A stretch of DNA of 64,000 nucleotides, taken from NCBI RefSeq assembly GCF_029893355.1, contig NZ_JARZAI010000012.1, forward strand, positions 124,001 through 188,000, in the 5' to 3' direction. The DNA comes from Kitasatospora sp. MAA4 (lineage in GTDB: Bacteria; Actinomycetota; Actinomycetes; Streptomycetales; Streptomycetaceae). Below are positions 1 through 8,697 of the stretch, piece after piece. Numbering within the stretch: the stretch's first letter is position 1; each line of letters opens with the position of its first letter. A program made the position numbers and the translations under genes. The notes under the pieces are model-generated. The model worked only from the letters and a program-made list of their open reading frames with translations. It ran no database searches and was not told the DNA's origin.

Positions 1-339
1 CGCGCTGCTCTGCATCAGGCACCAGCCGGGCCTCAGCACGATGTCGAAGTGCTCCCGGTGCCCGATCGCACTGGTCGCCACAGCACTCAGTCGGTCACTC
101 CCCGGCACGGCCGGCGAGACGCTGAAGGACCTCAGGCCGGAGATGAACCCCGGTAGTTCCCCCTCCAGATCAGCGGCCACCGACCAGACCTGGTCGAAAG
201 ACCCGGGCAGAACGCGTTCCTCGAACAGTCGATGTCCGCCCGCCGTCGCGAGTACTCGTAGCCGGCGCACCGAATCCAGCTCGACCGAAGGCCAGTCCGG
301 CCGAGTCTGCTCGGCCGACCCTTCACTGCTGCTCATCAT
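1..339 (-). CDS. SRPBCC-family protein, N-terminal part (runs off window)
   Basis: The reverse strand is open from an ATG at 339 to the window edge (113 codons, no stop reached). A GGAGGGA ribosome site lies just upstream. The protein begins with an acidic, Ser-rich stretch, then HRLFEERVLPGSFDQVWSVA and a later segment ending in HFDIVLRPGWCLM. That pattern of a first strand, an FDQVW helix and following strands is typical of the START/SRPBCC (polyketide cyclase/dehydrase-like) fold, which binds hydrophobic ligands. The ligand cannot be told. It is divergent from the kinase-like gene at 596. The family call is from fold-like features only. Confidence 0.6.
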   Translation of the reverse strand, partial: MMSSSEGSAEQTRPDWPSVELDSVRRLRVLATAGGHRLFEERVLPGSFDQVWSVAADLEGELPGFISGLRSFSVSPAVPGSDRLSAVATSAIGHREHFDIVLRPGWCLMQSSA

Positions 340-595
340 TCCCTCCCTGGACCAGCTGCTCCGTCAGAGTGACGGGGCAGCATCCGCGAGGCCTTCCATT
401 CGTAGCGGCTGCCGACAACCAGGGATGCGGACCGTGCCCTGCGCCGGATGGGGTAGACCTCCCCACCGTACAAGAGTCCTCGCGGTGTCGAAGTACTCCC
501 CGTCACCCGTGGATTTCCTCAAGAAATGCAGGGAGTATCCGGGCCGCAACGCCACTCTTTCGAAATGAGCCCCCCAGGACGAAAGAGGTCGGCAG

Positions 596-2011
596 ATGGA
601 CCGGAACAACGATCGCCCGCCACGCGGGCTCCCGGACGGGATCCCCTGGCGGCCGATGGCCCGCTCCGGCCGGCTTGCCGCTCTCCCGCTCGGATACGCG
701 GGGAGATCGGCGGTCAAGGTCGGACGGCGGCTGCTCGGGCAGTCCGCCGAGGCGCTCACCGAGGAGTTCCAGCGCCGCACGGCCGAGCAGCTGTTCTCGG
801 TTCTCGGCGAACTCAAGGGCGGCGCGATGAAGGTCGGGCAGTTGCTGTCGGTCTTCGAGGCGGCGCTGCCCCCGGCCGTGGTCGCGCCGTACCGCACTGC
901 CCTTGCCCAACTTCAGGATTCCGCACCACCGTTGGGGATCGATCTGCTGCGCGGCATGCTGGCCGAGGAGCTCGGCGACTCCTGGCGGGAGTTGTTCACC
1001 GAGTTCGACGAGACCCCGGCGGCGGCGGCCTCGATCGGGCAGGTGCACCGGGCCCGCTGGCACGACGGGCGGGAGGTCGCCGTCAAGATCCAGTACCCGC
1101 ATGCCGGCGAGGCCCTGCTGGGCGACTACGACCGGATCTCCAAGCTGCTGCGGATCCTCACCCTCCCCTACCCCGGACTCGAGATCGGGCCCATGGTGCA
1201 GGAGTTGAAGAGCCGGGTGGCGGAGGAGCTGGACTACCGGCTGGAGGCCGCCGCACAGCAGAGCTTCGCCGAGGCCTACGCGGACGACCCCGACATCCAC
1301 GTCCCGGGTGTGGTCGCCCACACCGGCCGGGTACTGGTGACCGAGTGGCTGACCGGCCGGCCGCTGGCCGATGTGATCACGCACGGCACCCAGCAGGAGC
1401 GCGACACCACCGGGCTGCGCCTGATCCGCTTCCTGCTCTCCGGGCCGGCCCGGGCAGGGCTGCTGCACGCCGACCCGCACCCCGGGAACTTCCGGGTGCT
1501 GCCGGACGGCCGGCTCGGCGTCCTGGACTTCGGCGCGGTCAAGCGGCTGCCCGAAGGGCTCCCGCGCACCCTTGGCACCCTTCAACGGCTCGCCCACGAG
1601 GGGGGTTTCGGGGCTGCCGAGGAGTTGATGCGTTCCGTCGGCTTCATCCGGCCCGGGTCGGCGCCCGGCCCGGACGTGGTCGCCGCCTTCCTCGCCCCGC
1701 TCGCCGTCCCCGCGGCACACGAGGAGTTCCACTTCACCCGCGCCTGGCTGCGTACCGAGCTGGCCCGGGTGGCAGGGCCGGACAGCCGGGGGCTGATCCG
1801 GCAGCTCAACCTGCCGCCGTCCTACGTGTTGATCAACCGCGCGATAACGGCGGGCAGCGCCGTGTTGTGCCAGCTCGACTGCACCGTTCGGTTCCGTGCC
1901 GAGGCGTTGCGCTGGCTGCCCGGCTTCGCGCCTGACGTCGCACCTGACGTCGCACCTGAACTCGCACGTGAACTCGCACCTGGCGTCGCACCTGAAGGAG
2001 TGTCGGCATGA
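596..2011 (+). CDS. ABC1/AarF (UbiB-like) atypical kinase
   Basis: A 471-aa cytosolic protein. It shows the hallmarks of the ABC1/ADCK/UbiB family: an Ala-rich loop (AAAASIGQVHRA) replacing the usual Gly-rich loop, an invariant Lys in EVAVKIQYP, the catalytic stretch LLHADPHPGNF and the DFG motif in GVLDFGAVKRLP. Family members have ATPase or kinase-like activity and often support quinone or lipid metabolism; the substrate here is unknown. An AAGAGG ribosome site precedes the ATG. The last 25 or so residues are a low-complexity tail coded by 12-bp repeats. The stop overlaps the start of the lyase at 2008 by 4 bp, so the two are probably translated together. Confidence 0.85.
   Translation: MDRNNDRPPRGLPDGIPWRPMARSGRLAALPLGYAGRSAVKVGRRLLGQSAEALTEEFQRRTAEQLFSVLGELKGGAMKVGQLLSVFEAALPPAVVAPYRTALAQLQDSAPPLGIDLLRGMLAEELGDSWRELFTEFDETPAAAASIGQVHRARWHDGREVAVKIQYPHAGEALLGDYDRISKLLRILTLPYPGLEIGPMVQELKSRVAEELDYRLEAAAQQSFAEAYADDPDIHVPGVVAHTGRVLVTEWLTGRPLADVITHGTQQERDTTGLRLIRFLLSGPARAGLLHADPHPGNFRVLPDGRLGVLDFGAVKRLPEGLPRTLGTLQRLAHEGGFGAAEELMRSVGFIRPGSAPGPDVVAAFLAPLAVPAAHEEFHFTRAWLRTELARVAGPDSRGLIRQLNLPPSYVLINRAITAGSAVLCQLDCTVRFRAEALRWLPGFAPDVAPDVAPELARELAPGVAPEGVSA
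1927..1995 (+). repeat. 12-bp tandem repeats in the 3' end of the ABC1 gene
   Basis: About six imperfect copies of a 12-bp unit (cgcacctgacgt and variants) encode a DVAP/ELAR-like tail just before the stop codon. The unit length keeps the frame, so copy number can vary without breaking the gene. The core ABC1 domain ends before it. Confidence 0.7.
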
Positions 2012-3468
2012 GCAGCGGTTGGGACTTCCTCCCGTCGGCGTCGCTCGCCCCCGGTGAGGCCGGCCCGGACTCCGGACTGCTGGCCCCCACCTGGGCGGGT
2101 ACCCCGGTCGAGACGCTGACCGGTGACATCGCCTGGTTGCAGGCGATGCTCGACGCCGAGGCCGCCCTGGCCCGGGCACAGGCGCAGCTCGGCCTGATAC
2201 CGGCTGCGGCGGCGCAGACCATCACCGTCCAGGCGCGGGCCTCCTCGCTGGACCTGGTCTCGATCGCCAGGGGAGCGCGCGAGGCGGCCAACCCGGTGGT
2301 GGGCTTCGTCAGGGAGTTCACCCGGGTCGTCGAGTGCGCTGACCCGGACGCCGGGAGTTACGTCCACTACGGCTGCACCAGCCAGGACATCATGGACTCG
2401 GCGGCGATGGTGGTCTGCCGGCGTGCGCTGGCTCTCGCGGAGTCCGATCTGGTCGGGATCGCCGCGGCCCTGGCCAGGCTCGCCCAGCGCCACCGCGACA
2501 CCCCGATGGCCGGCCGGACACTCGCCCAACACGCGGTGCCGATCACCTTCGGGGCGAAGGCGGCGGGCTGGCTCCAGCTGGTGCTGGACGCGACCGACCG
2601 GCTCCGCCGCCTGCTCGACACCGGACTGCCGGCCCAACTCGGCGGAGCTGCGGGCACGCTGGCCTCGTACGCGGAGATCTGCCGGTCCCGTGGGACGGGC
2701 AGCGCCCTCGAACTGTCCGCCCGTTACGCCGCCGAGCTCGGCCTCGCGTCGCCGCCGACCGCCTGGCATGTCGTCCGCACACCGATCGCGGACGTGGCGG
2801 CTGTGGCGAGCCTGGTCACCGGGGCGCTCGGCAAGATCGCGCTGGACGTGCAGCTGATGTCCCGGACCGAGGTGGCCGAAGTGGCCGAGCCGGCCGCGGA
2901 CGGCCGGGGAGCCTCGTCGGCCATGCCGCAGAAGCGGAACCCGGTGCTCAGCACCCTGGTTCTCACGGCCGCGCGTCAGGTACCGGTCTACGCCCTCGTG
3001 CTGAACCAGAGCCTGCTCGCCGAGGACGAGCGACCGGCCGGCGCCTGGCACGCCGAGTGGCAGCCGCTGCGGGAGTGCCTGCGGCTGGTGGGCGGAGCGA
3101 CCCATACGGCGCTGGAGCTGCTCGCCGGGCTGGAGGTCGACGCCGAACGGATGGCGGCCAACCTGCGGCTGACGGGTGGCTCGGTGGTCTCGGAGCGGCT
3201 GGCACTGGTGCTGTCACCCGTCCTGGGCCGGGCCGCCGCCAAGCAGACCCTGACCCGGGCCACCACCGAGTCCACCGCCACCGGGCAGCCGCTGCCGCAG
3301 GTGCTCGCGGCCCTGCTGCCGCCAGGCACCGAGGCCGCCTGCGGCGACCTCGACAAGCTCACGGACCCACGGGACTACCTCGGCGAGTCGGGCACCACCG
3401 TGGACCGCGCCCTCGCGCGCCACCGGTCCTCCGAGGAGACCGACGGCGTCACTCGTGTCCGGCCATGA
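2008..3468 (+). CDS. Fumarase/aspartase-superfamily lyase, 3-carboxymuconate cycloisomerase-like
   Basis: A 486-aa protein with the superfamily signature SSAMPQKRNP (flexible active-site loop, about residues 310-320) and YGCTSQDIMDSA near residue 120, which matches the conserved TS-x-D region. Members carry out beta-elimination on succinyl or carboxylated substrates. Length and motifs sit closest to PcaB/adenylosuccinate-lyase-type enzymes. No other protocatechuate pathway gene is nearby, so a PcaB role is not supported by context. It starts inside the stop of the ABC1 gene (ATGA), suggesting coupling. The true substrate is open. Confidence 0.75.
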   Translation: MSSGWDFLPSASLAPGEAGPDSGLLAPTWAGTPVETLTGDIAWLQAMLDAEAALARAQAQLGLIPAAAAQTITVQARASSLDLVSIARGAREAANPVVGFVREFTRVVECADPDAGSYVHYGCTSQDIMDSAAMVVCRRALALAESDLVGIAAALARLAQRHRDTPMAGRTLAQHAVPITFGAKAAGWLQLVLDATDRLRRLLDTGLPAQLGGAAGTLASYAEICRSRGTGSALELSARYAAELGLASPPTAWHVVRTPIADVAAVASLVTGALGKIALDVQLMSRTEVAEVAEPAADGRGASSAMPQKRNPVLSTLVLTAARQVPVYALVLNQSLLAEDERPAGAWHAEWQPLRECLRLVGGATHTALELLAGLEVDAERMAANLRLTGGSVVSERLALVLSPVLGRAAAKQTLTRATTESTATGQPLPQVLAALLPPGTEAACGDLDKLTDPRDYLGESGTTVDRALARHRSSEETDGVTRVRP

Positions 3469-3508
3469 GGGGATTGAAGGCCGCCGGCCTGTGGTAGCAC
3501 TTGCTGGC

Positions 3509-4111
3509 ATGACGGAGAGGCATACCGAGCGCGGCAGTTATCACCACGGTGCCCTGCCCGAGGCGCTGGTCGCGGCGGCGTTGGCGCTGCTGGACGAGGC
3601 GGGGCAGGACCGGGTGACCATGCGGGAGGTGGCGCGGCGGGCCGGGGTCTCGGCGGGGGCGCCGTTCCGGCACTTCCCGGATCGGCAGGCGCTGCTGACG
3701 GAGGTGGCGGACCGGGTGCTGGCCGACTTCGAGCAGTGGCAGCTGGCCGAGATCGAGGGGAGCGAGGGGACGGCGATGCGGGCGCTCGGGCTGGGGTTCG
3801 TCCGGTACGCGATCCACCATCCGCACCGGTTCGCGCTGGTCCGCTCACGGGTGTTCACGGCCTCCCGGCAGCCCGAGTTGCGCCAGCGGCTGGCCGGGAT
3901 CGACGAGGCGCTCACCGAGTTCATCGTCGCGGACCAGCACGCGGGCCAACTGCGCCCCGGGGACCCGGCGCTGGTGGCGCTGGCGGGTCAGGCACTGACG
4001 TACGGCCTGGCACAGATGATCATCGACGGGTATCTGCCGCCGGAGAAGGCGGAGGAGCTGACCGCGCAGGTGCTGGACACCTTCGGTAAGGGAATTGCCA
4101 ACCCTCGCTGA
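3509..4111 (+). CDS. TetR/AcrR-family regulator
   Basis: A 200-aa regulator with an N-terminal HTH: VTMREVARRAGVSAGAPFRHF followed by DRQALLTEVADRVL, the usual TetR helix 1-4 pattern, after the family-typical YHHGALPEALV. The ATG at 3509 is chosen because the family begins close before YHHG; an in-frame GTG at 3455 would add 18 unrelated residues inside the preceding lyase gene. It lies directly upstream of a DUF4188 remnant, the pairing commonly seen in Streptomyces. The palindrome at 4163-4181 is its likely operator. The ligand is unknown. Confidence 0.8.
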   Translation: MTERHTERGSYHHGALPEALVAAALALLDEAGQDRVTMREVARRAGVSAGAPFRHFPDRQALLTEVADRVLADFEQWQLAEIEGSEGTAMRALGLGFVRYAIHHPHRFALVRSRVFTASRQPELRQRLAGIDEALTEFIVADQHAGQLRPGDPALVALAGQALTYGLAQMIIDGYLPPEKAEELTAQVLDTFGKGIANPR

Positions 4112-4140
4112 CCGCAACGGATTTGGGCGTGCAGGGAACC

Positions 4141-4181
4141 TTGACCGGGATGTCGGGCGCTGATGTAATCACCGCTTACAT
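4141..4181 (+). promoter_or_regulatory. Promoter with overlapping TetR-type operator
   Basis: TTGACC at 4141-4146 is followed after 17 bp by TGTAAT at 4164-4169. A perfect inverted repeat ATGTAA-N7-TTACAT (4163-4181) lies over the -10 box, so a bound repressor would block the promoter. The TetR gene ending at 4111 is the obvious candidate. The promoter now drives only a truncated gene. Confidence 0.6.
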
Positions 4182-4208
4182 AGGTGGTACGGAAAGCTGG
4201 AGGCACAC

Positions 4209-4445
4209 GTGTTCGCCAAACCGACACCGGGATTCACCACCGCAGCCGCCACCGGAGACACCGTGGTGCTGCTGATCGGGATGCGCATCAACCGCTTCTG
4301 GGCCGTCCATCACTGGGTGCCGGTGATGGCGGCCATGTTCCGGATGCTCCACGACCTGGCCAAGGAGCCGGCGCGAGGCCTGCGCGGGCGCGTCCTGCTG
4401 ACCGCCTCGCCGCGCACCTACTACGTCGTCCAGTACTGGGAGTCC
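4209..4445 (+). pseudogene. DUF4188 protein, 5' fragment (truncated)
   Basis: It starts at a GTG after a GGAGG site and reads about 79 residues typical of DUF4188: MFAKPTPGFTTAA, IGMRINRFWAVHHWVP, then YYVVQYWES. Family proteins run to roughly 150-170 aa, with further conserved sequence after the QYWES motif. Here the match stops abruptly at about 4445; the frame runs on to a stop at 4587-4589 in sequence that belongs to the HTH gene on the other strand. So the 3' half has been lost at a recombination junction. Confidence 0.75.
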
Positions 4446-4996
4446 GGCTCGCGGCGGATCACCCGGAACAGTTCGGCTACCGCCTCGCGGATCTGCTCGT
4501 TCGGGATCGCCGGAGGCTGTTGGACGAGGTCATGGCTCCCCTCCCGCCCTGCGGTCGCGTGGGCGACCTCCGCGCCGGCCGACGGCTGATCGGCCTGCTC
4601 AGCGGGGAGGGAGGGTTCTTGGTACCGGTTCTTTACAAGACAGGCGCCAGTAAGGCCGGTCGTCGCCTGACCGGAAACCGGACGGGGGACACCCGGTATC
4701 GCCAGCTGTGGGGTGTCGTAGACGTGGGCCTCGGAGCGGACGGTGCCGTCGGGCATCCGGATGATCTCGACCCGGTAGTACCCGGCCTCGGTCAGCTCCT
4801 TCAAGGCCTTGCGGATCGTCCCGCGCCCCTGCGGGCTGGAGTCGGCCATGTGTCGACCGTCCTCGCGCCAGCCGTCCGGGCGAGAGAGGAGGTCGGCCAG
4901 CAGTCCGCGGGCGGTGTAGGTGAGCCTACGGTCCTGCAGCAGGCTGTTGGGCAGCACCGTGAAGTTACGCATGTGGGCGTTACGATGTACGCGCAT
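4421..4996 (-). CDS. Helix-turn-helix protein, C-terminally cut
   Basis: A 191-aa frame from an ATG at 4996 with an AGGAG site. The N-terminus MRVHRNAHMRNFTVLPNSLL and RRLTYTARGLLADLLSRPDG, then GTIRKALKELTEAGYY, is the winged-HTH replication-initiator-like domain common on actinomycete plasmids, integrative elements and chromosomes. The last six codons (SQYWTT) are the antisense of the DUF4188 fragment, so the natural C-terminus was lost at the same junction near 4441-4446. It may still be a working DNA-binding protein. It supports the idea that the DNA to its right is mobile in origin. Confidence 0.65.
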   Translation of the reverse strand: MRVHRNAHMRNFTVLPNSLLQDRRLTYTARGLLADLLSRPDGWREDGRHMADSSPQGRGTIRKALKELTEAGYYRVEIIRMPDGTVRSEAHVYDTPQLAIPGVPRPVSGQATTGLTGACLVKNRYQEPSLPAEQADQPSAGAEVAHATAGREGSHDLVQQPPAIPNEQIREAVAELFRVIRREPDSQYWTT

Positions 4997-5020
4997 CGGG
5001 AGTTACAGCTCCTGTTGCCG

Positions 5021-5060
5021 GACCCCGGGGTGTTAGCGCACCGCCGGGGTCGCCTATTTT
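5021..5060 (+). terminator. Hairpin followed by a T-run
   Basis: GACCCCGG (5021-5028) and CCGGGGTC (5044-5051) form an 8-bp stem with a 15-nt loop, followed by TATTTTT at 5054-5060. On the plus strand it looks like an intrinsic terminator, although no plus-strand gene ends here. On the minus strand it lies in the leader of the HTH gene. The rest of 4997-5160 shows nothing else. Confidence 0.4.
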
Positions 5061-5160
5061 TGGTTGGACTACGGAACGTATCACAACGTCCAGGCACGCA
5101 AGGCGTGTTGGCGCCAGCGGGCTTGATCACATCGCTAGGCGGCCGAACGGGCGGCCCGGG

Positions 5161-5730
5161 CTACTGCTCGTAGGCCCAGGCACGGCCGGTCTGGCGGTAC
5201 TCCTCGACGGGGATGGGGCTGACGCCGGCCCGCATCCGTGCGACGTAGAGGAGCCCGTCGAGGTGGTCGATCTCGTGGTGGACCAGCCGGGCGAGCCCGC
5301 GTTCGTAGGTGGTGGTGACGGTCCGGCCGTCCAGCGTCGTGGTCTCCACGGTGATCCGCAGCGGGCGAGGGACCAGGCCGCGGACGTCGAAGAAGGACAG
5401 GCAGCCCTCGAACTGCTCGTCCGTCTCCTCGGAGCCTTCAGTGATACGGGGGTTCAGGAGGATGATCGCCGGCGCGTCGGCCTCGGCGGGCCGCACGATG
5501 GCGGCGGCGCGGCCGATGCCGATCTGCGGTGCCGCGATGCCCATCCCTTTGGCGAAGGGGTGGATCTGCCCGATTCGGTCCATTGAGGCGAACAGCTTCT
5601 CGATGACCTGCTCGGCAGCCTCCCGCTCGGCGGGCACGTCGAAGGGGCTGGCGGGCTCGGCGAGGACGGGGGCGCCTTGCTGTACGACGCCGAGGTCACG
5701 CATCTGCTCGCTGGGCCGCACCTGGATCAC
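5161..5730 (-). CDS. def: Peptide deformylase
   Basis: A 189-aa metalloenzyme that removes the formyl group from the N-terminal Met of new proteins. All three catalytic motifs are present: motif I GMGIAAPQIG, motif II EGCLS (Cys metal ligand) and motif III HEIDHLDG (the two His ligands and Glu). The GTG start at 5730 has GGGGAG upstream and overlaps the stop of the XRE gene by 4 bp (GTGA); a longer upstream frame would run through that gene. It is an accessory, island-borne copy in an operon with an XRE regulator and divergent from glycosyltransferases, so it may serve a special peptide or give actinonin-type resistance rather than housekeeping. Confidence 0.85.
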   Translation of the reverse strand: MIQVRPSEQMRDLGVVQQGAPVLAEPASPFDVPAEREAAEQVIEKLFASMDRIGQIHPFAKGMGIAAPQIGIGRAAAIVRPAEADAPAIILLNPRITEGSEETDEQFEGCLSFFDVRGLVPRPLRITVETTTLDGRTVTTTYERGLARLVHHEIDHLDGLLYVARMRAGVSPIPVEEYRQTGRAWAYEQ

Positions 5731-6698
5731 CTGAACTCCCCTTGGGTCGTGTCGCGTTCGGGTCGTGCCCGAAATCGCCATTCCAGACGGTACCGGGCGT
5801 GGACTGCGGGCGTGGACGTGCTCCAGGAGAAGACGCGCGTACTGTCCTCCTCGCGCCGGATCGGTGCGGTCCGCAGCGGCGCCGCCTCGGCAGTCATGGA
5901 GGTCTCGGTACCCCACACCACCGGGTCAAGCTCGGCAGGAAAGGCGAGTTCGACTTCCAGGTGCTCGGTGGGAAGGCGGACTGCCCGTTGGAACCAATGG
6001 CCCCACTTCTCGTCGCCGACGGAGTACGCGTACTCGATCCACACCGACTCGCCTGGGTACAGCGGGTAGCGGCCCTGGTCGTTCTCGAAGAGCAGCCACA
6101 CTTCCTTGAACGCATCGCGGTCGTGCTTTGCCTGCCAGCGCATCTCCTCGCCGCGGCAGGTGGCCGTCAGTGCCAGCTCGTCCCAGGTCAGCGGGTGCTC
6201 GCGGTAGTGCGCGTTGGAGCGCTCGGGCTCCCCGGGGTAGCGGTCGACGCTGATCCGGATCAGGTAGCGGGTGATCGGCTCGCTGCCAGTGTTCCGCAGC
6301 AGCCGGCGCATCGTCAGCCGGTAGAGGCTGCCGTCGTAGTCGAGGCGGGCCGCGTCGTGCTCCACCACGATCGCTGACCCCGTCGCGTACGGCTGCTCTG
6401 CCCTCCTGGGGGCGGGCGGAGCCGTGGCCGGGGTGGTGCGGGCCTTGGCGGCCTCGTAATCCAACCAGCGCTTCCAGATGGCCTTGCCCGCGTTCAGAAC
6501 CTCCTCCGCGCGGCGGGCGAAGTCCTCGGTCGGCTTGTGCCGCCCGGACTCCACGTGGCTCACGTAGGACGGATCGAAGCCCATCTTCCCAGCGAGCTCC
6601 CGCTTGGGCAGGCCCCGCACCTCGCGCCAGTAGGCGACCTCCGCCGCGAACGCCTCGGCGGCCTGTTCCGTCGTGATGGCCTCGTCCTGCGCGTCCAT
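5727..6698 (-). CDS. XRE-family regulator with a large C-terminal domain
   Basis: A 323-aa protein. Residues about 15-75 form an HTH_XRE domain (FAAEVAYWREVRGLPKRELAGKMG, then YVSHVESGRHKPTEDFARRAEEVL). The rest, about residues 110-320, is a beta-rich domain with many Trp and Tyr and no motif I can name. The ATG at 6698 is preferred because it follows GGGGG; a TTG lies one codon upstream. It is the first gene of a two-gene operon with the deformylase and diverges from the glycosyltransferase operon. It probably controls both through the inverted repeat at 6727-6758. Confidence 0.75.
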   Translation of the reverse strand: MDAQDEAITTEQAAEAFAAEVAYWREVRGLPKRELAGKMGFDPSYVSHVESGRHKPTEDFARRAEEVLNAGKAIWKRWLDYEAAKARTTPATAPPAPRRAEQPYATGSAIVVEHDAARLDYDGSLYRLTMRRLLRNTGSEPITRYLIRISVDRYPGEPERSNAHYREHPLTWDELALTATCRGEEMRWQAKHDRDAFKEVWLLFENDQGRYPLYPGESVWIEYAYSVGDEKWGHWFQRAVRLPTEHLEVELAFPAELDPVVWGTETSMTAEAAPLRTAPIRREEDSTRVFSWSTSTPAVHARYRLEWRFRARPERDTTQGEFR

Positions 6699-6726
6699 CA
6701 AAGCCCCCGCTCTGGCTGCCGCGTGA

Positions 6727-6758
6727 GATGAATGAACCGTGAGTGATCTCGATTCATC
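6727..6758. promoter_or_regulatory. Inverted repeat between XRE gene and glycosyltransferases
   Basis: GATGAAT (6727-6733) and ATTCATC (6752-6758) are perfect 7-bp arms with an 18-bp spacer, in the divergent promoter region (6699-6841). Its placement suits an operator for the XRE regulator. No clear -35/-10 pair stands out. Confidence 0.4.
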
Positions 6759-6841
6759 ATTCTGTCACGGATCCTGTTGCCAGTTTCCTTCCTTTAGCAG
6801 CCCGAGGCGACCCTCGGGCCACGAGAGGGAGGGCGCAAGCG

Positions 6842-7996
6842 ATGCGCGTGCTGTACCTGCTCAACGTCTCCAACTCCAGCCAGCTGACAGCCGATTCCGG
6901 CTACACCTTCGCCGACCTGCTCGCCCCCGCCCTGGTCGACGCCGGGGCCGAGGTGACCGTGGCATCTCCCGTCCCGGCGGGCGATGACCGGGTGCACTTC
7001 GAGAGGATGCTCCCGGCGTCCACCAAGTACCGGGCCCGCTTCGACCCCGGCATGAAGGGACTGGTCGCTCTGATGGGCCGATGCCGGCCCGAGGTGGTGG
7101 TGGCCAACCAGATCGAGGCCGCCCCCGCGATCCGGGCCGCACTGCTGGAGGCCGGGGTGGGCGCCCGGATCGCCGGGTACTGCCACTACTTGCCGTTCTC
7201 CTTCACCGACACGGGCAACCTGGAGCTGGACCCGGCAATGGACGACGGCGGGCTTGGCCGCAGCGTGCTGCTGGCCTTCGTGGCCGGCCTTGCGGCCTGC
7301 GACCGTGTCCTGGTCCACTCCGCCGCCGCCGCTTCCTGGACCACGGCCGCCGCCGCCCGCATGGGCGTGGAGCTCGGCGAGAAGCTGCATGTGGTGCCCG
7401 CCCCCAGGGACGGGCGCCTGGTGCGCGACCCGGCCGAAGCCGCCCCACCCGACGGGCAGGCCACCGGGATCTACAACCACCGCCTGTACGCGCACTACGG
7501 CACCGCCCGCTTCACTCAGCTCGCCCGCCACCTTGTGGCCGAGGCACCGGTGAAGCTCACGGTGATGGACCTGTTCGGCAAGCGCAGCGCGGAGCGGATG
7601 CGCCTCGACCCCAGCCCAGAGCGGCACTTGGCTGAGCTCACGGCGACCGACGGCGTCACCGTCACCTCCGACCGGGGCGACCGCGTGCGCTACCGCAACC
7701 TGCTGGCCGACGCCGACTTCGGGATCGCCCCGTTTCGCCCCGGCTGCCCCTGGTCGATGTCGGTGATCGACTGCCAGGGCATGGGCCTGCCCGTAATCGC
7801 CCCGAGAACCGGCTGGCTGGCCGAACATATCGACAGCGAGTTGCTCTTCGACACCGACGAGCAGGCGGTCCAGATCGCCGCCCGCCTCGCCGGCGACGCG
7901 GAGTTCTACCGGGTCCACGCCAAGCGCGCGCACGCCTCCACCGCCGACTTCGCACCGGCTGCGGTGGCGGCCCGCTACTTGGAGGCGATCGCGTGA
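6842..7996 (+). CDS. Glycosyltransferase (GT-B/GT4-like)
   Basis: A 384-aa protein beginning MRVLYLLNVSNSSQ, then SGYTFADLLAPALVDAGAEVTV, a typical N-terminal Rossmann half of a GT-B enzyme. The C-terminal part has FGIAPFRPGCPWSMSVIDCQGMGLPVIAP followed by GWLAEHI, which matches the donor-binding region of GT4-type enzymes. The ATG at 6842 has a GAGGG site. It heads an operon in which the next three genes overlap each other by 4 bp. Donor and acceptor are unknown; the operon probably decorates a small molecule or surface glycan. Confidence 0.7.
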   Translation: MRVLYLLNVSNSSQLTADSGYTFADLLAPALVDAGAEVTVASPVPAGDDRVHFERMLPASTKYRARFDPGMKGLVALMGRCRPEVVVANQIEAAPAIRAALLEAGVGARIAGYCHYLPFSFTDTGNLELDPAMDDGGLGRSVLLAFVAGLAACDRVLVHSAAAASWTTAAAARMGVELGEKLHVVPAPRDGRLVRDPAEAAPPDGQATGIYNHRLYAHYGTARFTQLARHLVAEAPVKLTVMDLFGKRSAERMRLDPSPERHLAELTATDGVTVTSDRGDRVRYRNLLADADFGIAPFRPGCPWSMSVIDCQGMGLPVIAPRTGWLAEHIDSELLFDTDEQAVQIAARLAGDAEFYRVHAKRAHASTADFAPAAVAARYLEAIA

Positions 7997-8697
7997 CCGG
8001 CTTCGACGCGGTCCAACTCTCGTACGACGAGCCATTGGCCGACTCCCTGCACACCCGGCTCGCCCGGGTGCTGGGCGGCAACGTCAAGCGCCTGCACGGG
8101 GTGCGCGGGATGCGCCGCGCCTACCGGCTCACCGCCGAACTGGTCGACACCGAACAGTTCTTCCTCGCCGACGGGGACTTCGCTATCGACCACGAGTTCC
8201 CGACGGGCGCGGTGGAGCCGCTGGCCGATGGGGTGTCGATGCGGGTGTGGCGGGCGGTCAACCCGGTCAACGGCCTGACCTACGGCTACGGCGGGCTCAA
8301 GCTGATCCGGGCGAGCACCTTGCGCGAGATGGGGCAGGCGGTCGACGTGCTGGCCGCGCTGCCCGGCCGGGTCGAGTTCAGCCAGAGGACCGCTGGTACC
8401 ACGCTGTTCAACCAGAGTCCGTTCCACGCCTGGAAGGCCGGGTTCCGCGAGTGCGCGATGCTCGCGCGTGGCAGCGAGTACGGTATGACGGACACCTCCG
8501 CTCAGGAGCGCATCGCGGCCTGGACGGCCAGTAGCGAGGGCGACTTCGCCGCCTACGCTGCCGCCGGCGCCCGCGACGGGATCGACTTTGCCGCCGTCGC
8601 CGCCCGCGACCCGAAGTGCTTCGAGGCTCTCAACGACCCGGCCTGGCTGCACGGGCACTTCACCGCACTGCACGGCGAACAGGCAGTCGCCGGATGA
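7993..8697 (+). CDS. GT-A-like glycosyltransferase-related protein
   Basis: A 234-aa protein starting TGFDAVQLSYDEPLADSL, followed by RLHGVRGMRRAYRLTAELVD and a possible metal-binding FFLADGDFAI. That order (SYDEP, HGVxG, LADGD) matches a small GT-A-like family also met in phages and cyanobacteria. The start GTG overlaps the previous stop (GTGA). It is much shorter than common GT2 enzymes. Transferase activity is inferred from the DxD-like LADGD motif and the neighbours; no experimentally known relative is claimed. Confidence 0.55.
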   Translation: MTGFDAVQLSYDEPLADSLHTRLARVLGGNVKRLHGVRGMRRAYRLTAELVDTEQFFLADGDFAIDHEFPTGAVEPLADGVSMRVWRAVNPVNGLTYGYGGLKLIRASTLREMGQAVDVLAALPGRVEFSQRTAGTTLFNQSPFHAWKAGFRECAMLARGSEYGMTDTSAQERIAAWTASSEGDFAAYAAAGARDGIDFAAVAARDPKCFEALNDPAWLHGHFTALHGEQAVAG

